DNA of 64,000 nt from Actinoplanes regularis (GTDB lineage Bacteria; Actinomycetota; Actinomycetes; Mycobacteriales; Micromonosporaceae). Location: NCBI RefSeq assembly GCF_900188005.1, contig NZ_FZNR01000003.1, positions 1 to 64,000 on the forward strand, given 5' to 3'. Shown here piece by piece: positions 62,916 through 64,000 of this stretch. A model generated the notes under the pieces. The model searched no databases. It was given only the letters and a program-made list of their open reading frames with translations, and was not told the origin of the DNA. A program made the translations under genes and the position numbers. The first letter of the stretch is position 1, and every line of letters starts with the position of its first letter.

Positions 62916-64000
62916 CTACTTGCAGTGCCAGACCACCGGTTGGATCACCCCGTTCGCGTCGTTGGACTGGCCCCCGATAGTCCGCCCATCGTCGCTGAGG
63001 GTGTTGGCGATGTCGGCCAACGCGTCGTCACCGAGCGGGGCCAGCCCCGGCAGCCGGATCACCTTGCCGTCGGCGAACAGCCTGGCGCCGCCCTTCTTGG
63101 CGACGAAGGTCTGCCAGCCCAGTGCGTTCATCGCGTCCGCACTCGATTCGGTCTCGTCGACGAAGACCTCGTCGGTGCGCAGGTTCCAGCGGACCGTGTG
63201 GATTTGAGCCCCCGCCCTGCCCTGCGGGGACTTCACCTTGGCGCCGCCGATGTTCGCCACCCCGGACACCCAGCCGTCGCGGATGTAGCGGACTCGCGCC
63301 TCAACGTTCTCGCTGTCCAGAGCCGGGAGGGGGAGGGCGTGGGGGGTGCCGTTCGCGGGCCAGATGTACGGCTGCCGGTTGTCGATCGTGCCGATGACGG
63401 TCCCGTCCTCGTCGATGTCCACCACCAGCACCGACGTGCTGCCGGCCGGCACCGGCAGCCGGCGCGGCTGCGCCATCGCCGACTCCCAGAGCAGCGGGTG
63501 CTCCTCGTCGTCCCCCACGATCTGGCCCTTGTCATTGATCGCGTACGCCGATCCGCGCTCGGCGCCGGGCAGCCGGGTGGCTTTGCCGTCGATGTAGACG
63601 TACGGAACCGACCTGGTCGCCGTGATGTAGCCGTAGCCCACCGCGGTGCCGCTCGCGTTGACGTCGCGCAGATCCTCCTCCCCGTCGTCCCCGGGGATCG
63701 GCACCTCCTTCCCCACGCCGTCGTGCCAGATGACCGCCTGGTAGCCGCCGCCCTTCGGATACGACCGGCCGACGAAGTACCTACCGGCCGGATCCGCGCC
63801 GCCGATGATGGCCATGGGCGCGCCCTTTGGCGCGGGCAGCTTCTCGACCGTGCAACGCGACGGCGGAACCACCTTCGGTGCGGTCGCCGTCGCGGTCGCT
63901 TTTCCCGTGGCGGTCGCCGTCGGGCCGGCCTTCGTTCCAGGGTTCAGGGCGATCGCCACCCCGGCGATGGCGACCGCGGTCAGCGCCGCGGTCCCGGCAT
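62916..64000 (-). CDS. HAF-repeat beta-propeller protein, N terminus outside the window
   Basis: The frame stays open from the stop at 62916 to the window edge (360 codons), so the 5' end is missing. The first visible residues form a membrane helix (ALTAVAIAGVAIAL), followed by a Thr/Ala-rich linker. Then HAF-type repeats appear: DLRDVNASGTAVGYGYI, AYAINDKGQIVGDDEEHPLLWE, SVLVVDIDEDGTVIGTIDNRQPYIW, LSDDGRTIGGQSNDANGVIQPVVW. It looks like a membrane protein with an outside propeller, possibly an anti-sigma-like or sensor protein. A GTG at 63959 is not a convincing start because it would cut the membrane helix. Confidence 0.8.
   Translation of the reverse strand, partial: AGTAALTAVAIAGVAIALNPGTKAGPTATATGKATATATAPKVVPPSRCTVEKLPAPKGAPMAIIGGADPAGRYFVGRSYPKGGGYQAVIWHDGVGKEVPIPGDDGEEDLRDVNASGTAVGYGYITATRSVPYVYIDGKATRLPGAERGSAYAINDKGQIVGDDEEHPLLWESAMAQPRRLPVPAGSTSVLVVDIDEDGTVIGTIDNRQPYIWPANGTPHALPLPALDSENVEARVRYIRDGWVSGVANIGGAKVKSPQGRAGAQIHTVRWNLRTDEVFVDETESSADAMNALGWQTFVAKKGGARLFADGKVIRLPGLAPLGDDALADIANTLSDDGRTIGGQSNDANGVIQPVVWHCK

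Noticed and set aside
63959..63959. GTG as the start of the last minus-strand gene
   Set aside because: The frame continues upstream to the window edge and encodes the first half of a membrane helix.

Overview
The window is high-GC actinobacterial chromosome. It has dense GTG and TTG starts, ATGA and GTGA stop/start overlaps, a DtxR/IdeR iron box, many secreted polysaccharide-active enzymes and a chemoreceptor. The gene content fits a motile, filamentous Micromonosporaceae such as Actinoplanes. That placement is an inference from gene content, not a computed one. No prophage, transposase, CRISPR array or tRNA gene was seen.

Layout. 1-315: the end of an rRNA operon (23S 3' end, 5S, terminator). 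364-3436: a TetR/SDR divergent pair with twin operators, then glyA behind a ZTP riboswitch that overlaps the SDR stop codon. 3412-10019: an SMI1/KNR4-like protein, a secreted discoidin plus beta-helix protein, a heparinase II/III-like protein, a DnaA-box cluster and a secreted beta-propeller. 10099-12956: a membrane GGDEF-EAL protein translationally coupled to an orphan solute-binding lipoprotein. 12997-16175: a TetR with self-operators and a two-gene drug-type ABC exporter. 16224-21030: a Na+/H+ antiporter, a DUF4142 protein, ahcY behind an SAH riboswitch, and a propeller-like protein. 21095-25250: a LacI regulator, a DGPF protein with an ECF42-type sigma factor, and a chemoreceptor. 25352-32327: a GH87-like beta-helix enzyme, a sugar-nucleotide epimerase, an MFS transporter, a Gfo/Idh/MocA oxidoreductase and an M48 protease. 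32431-35448: a molybdate regulator with modABC. 35411-38213: a MarR/glycosyltransferase divergent pair and a Tat-exported intradiol dioxygenase. 38310-44979: a haem-acquisition island on both sides of an iron box. 45043-53445: a trypsin-like protease, then an N-acetylglucosamine/chito-oligosaccharide locus (kinase, RpiR regulator, SIS protein, ngcEFG, chitin-binding GH16). 53512-57316: a cobalamin riboswitch and class Ia ribonucleotide reductase nrdAB. 57319-64000: a 145-bp inverted-repeat element, a VWA-protein pair, deoC/GntR, an AMIN-like lipoprotein, DoxX/HxlR and a HAF-repeat protein cut by the window edge.

How the genes work together. Three riboswitches (ZTP, SAH, B12) control glyA, ahcY and nrdAB, which all belong to one-carbon, methyl and deoxynucleotide metabolism. 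In the first two a plausible Shine-Dalgarno-masking platform can be drawn. The haem island pairs a standard hmuTUV importer with an unusual surface arm: a haem-binding HtaA domain fused to a WxL-like wall-binding domain, a DUF916-like partner and a haem oxygenase in one operon. The most novel-looking units are this HtaA-WxL/DUF916 system and the GGDEF-EAL/solute-binding pair, whose layout resembles the NspS-MbaA polyamine sensor of Vibrio.
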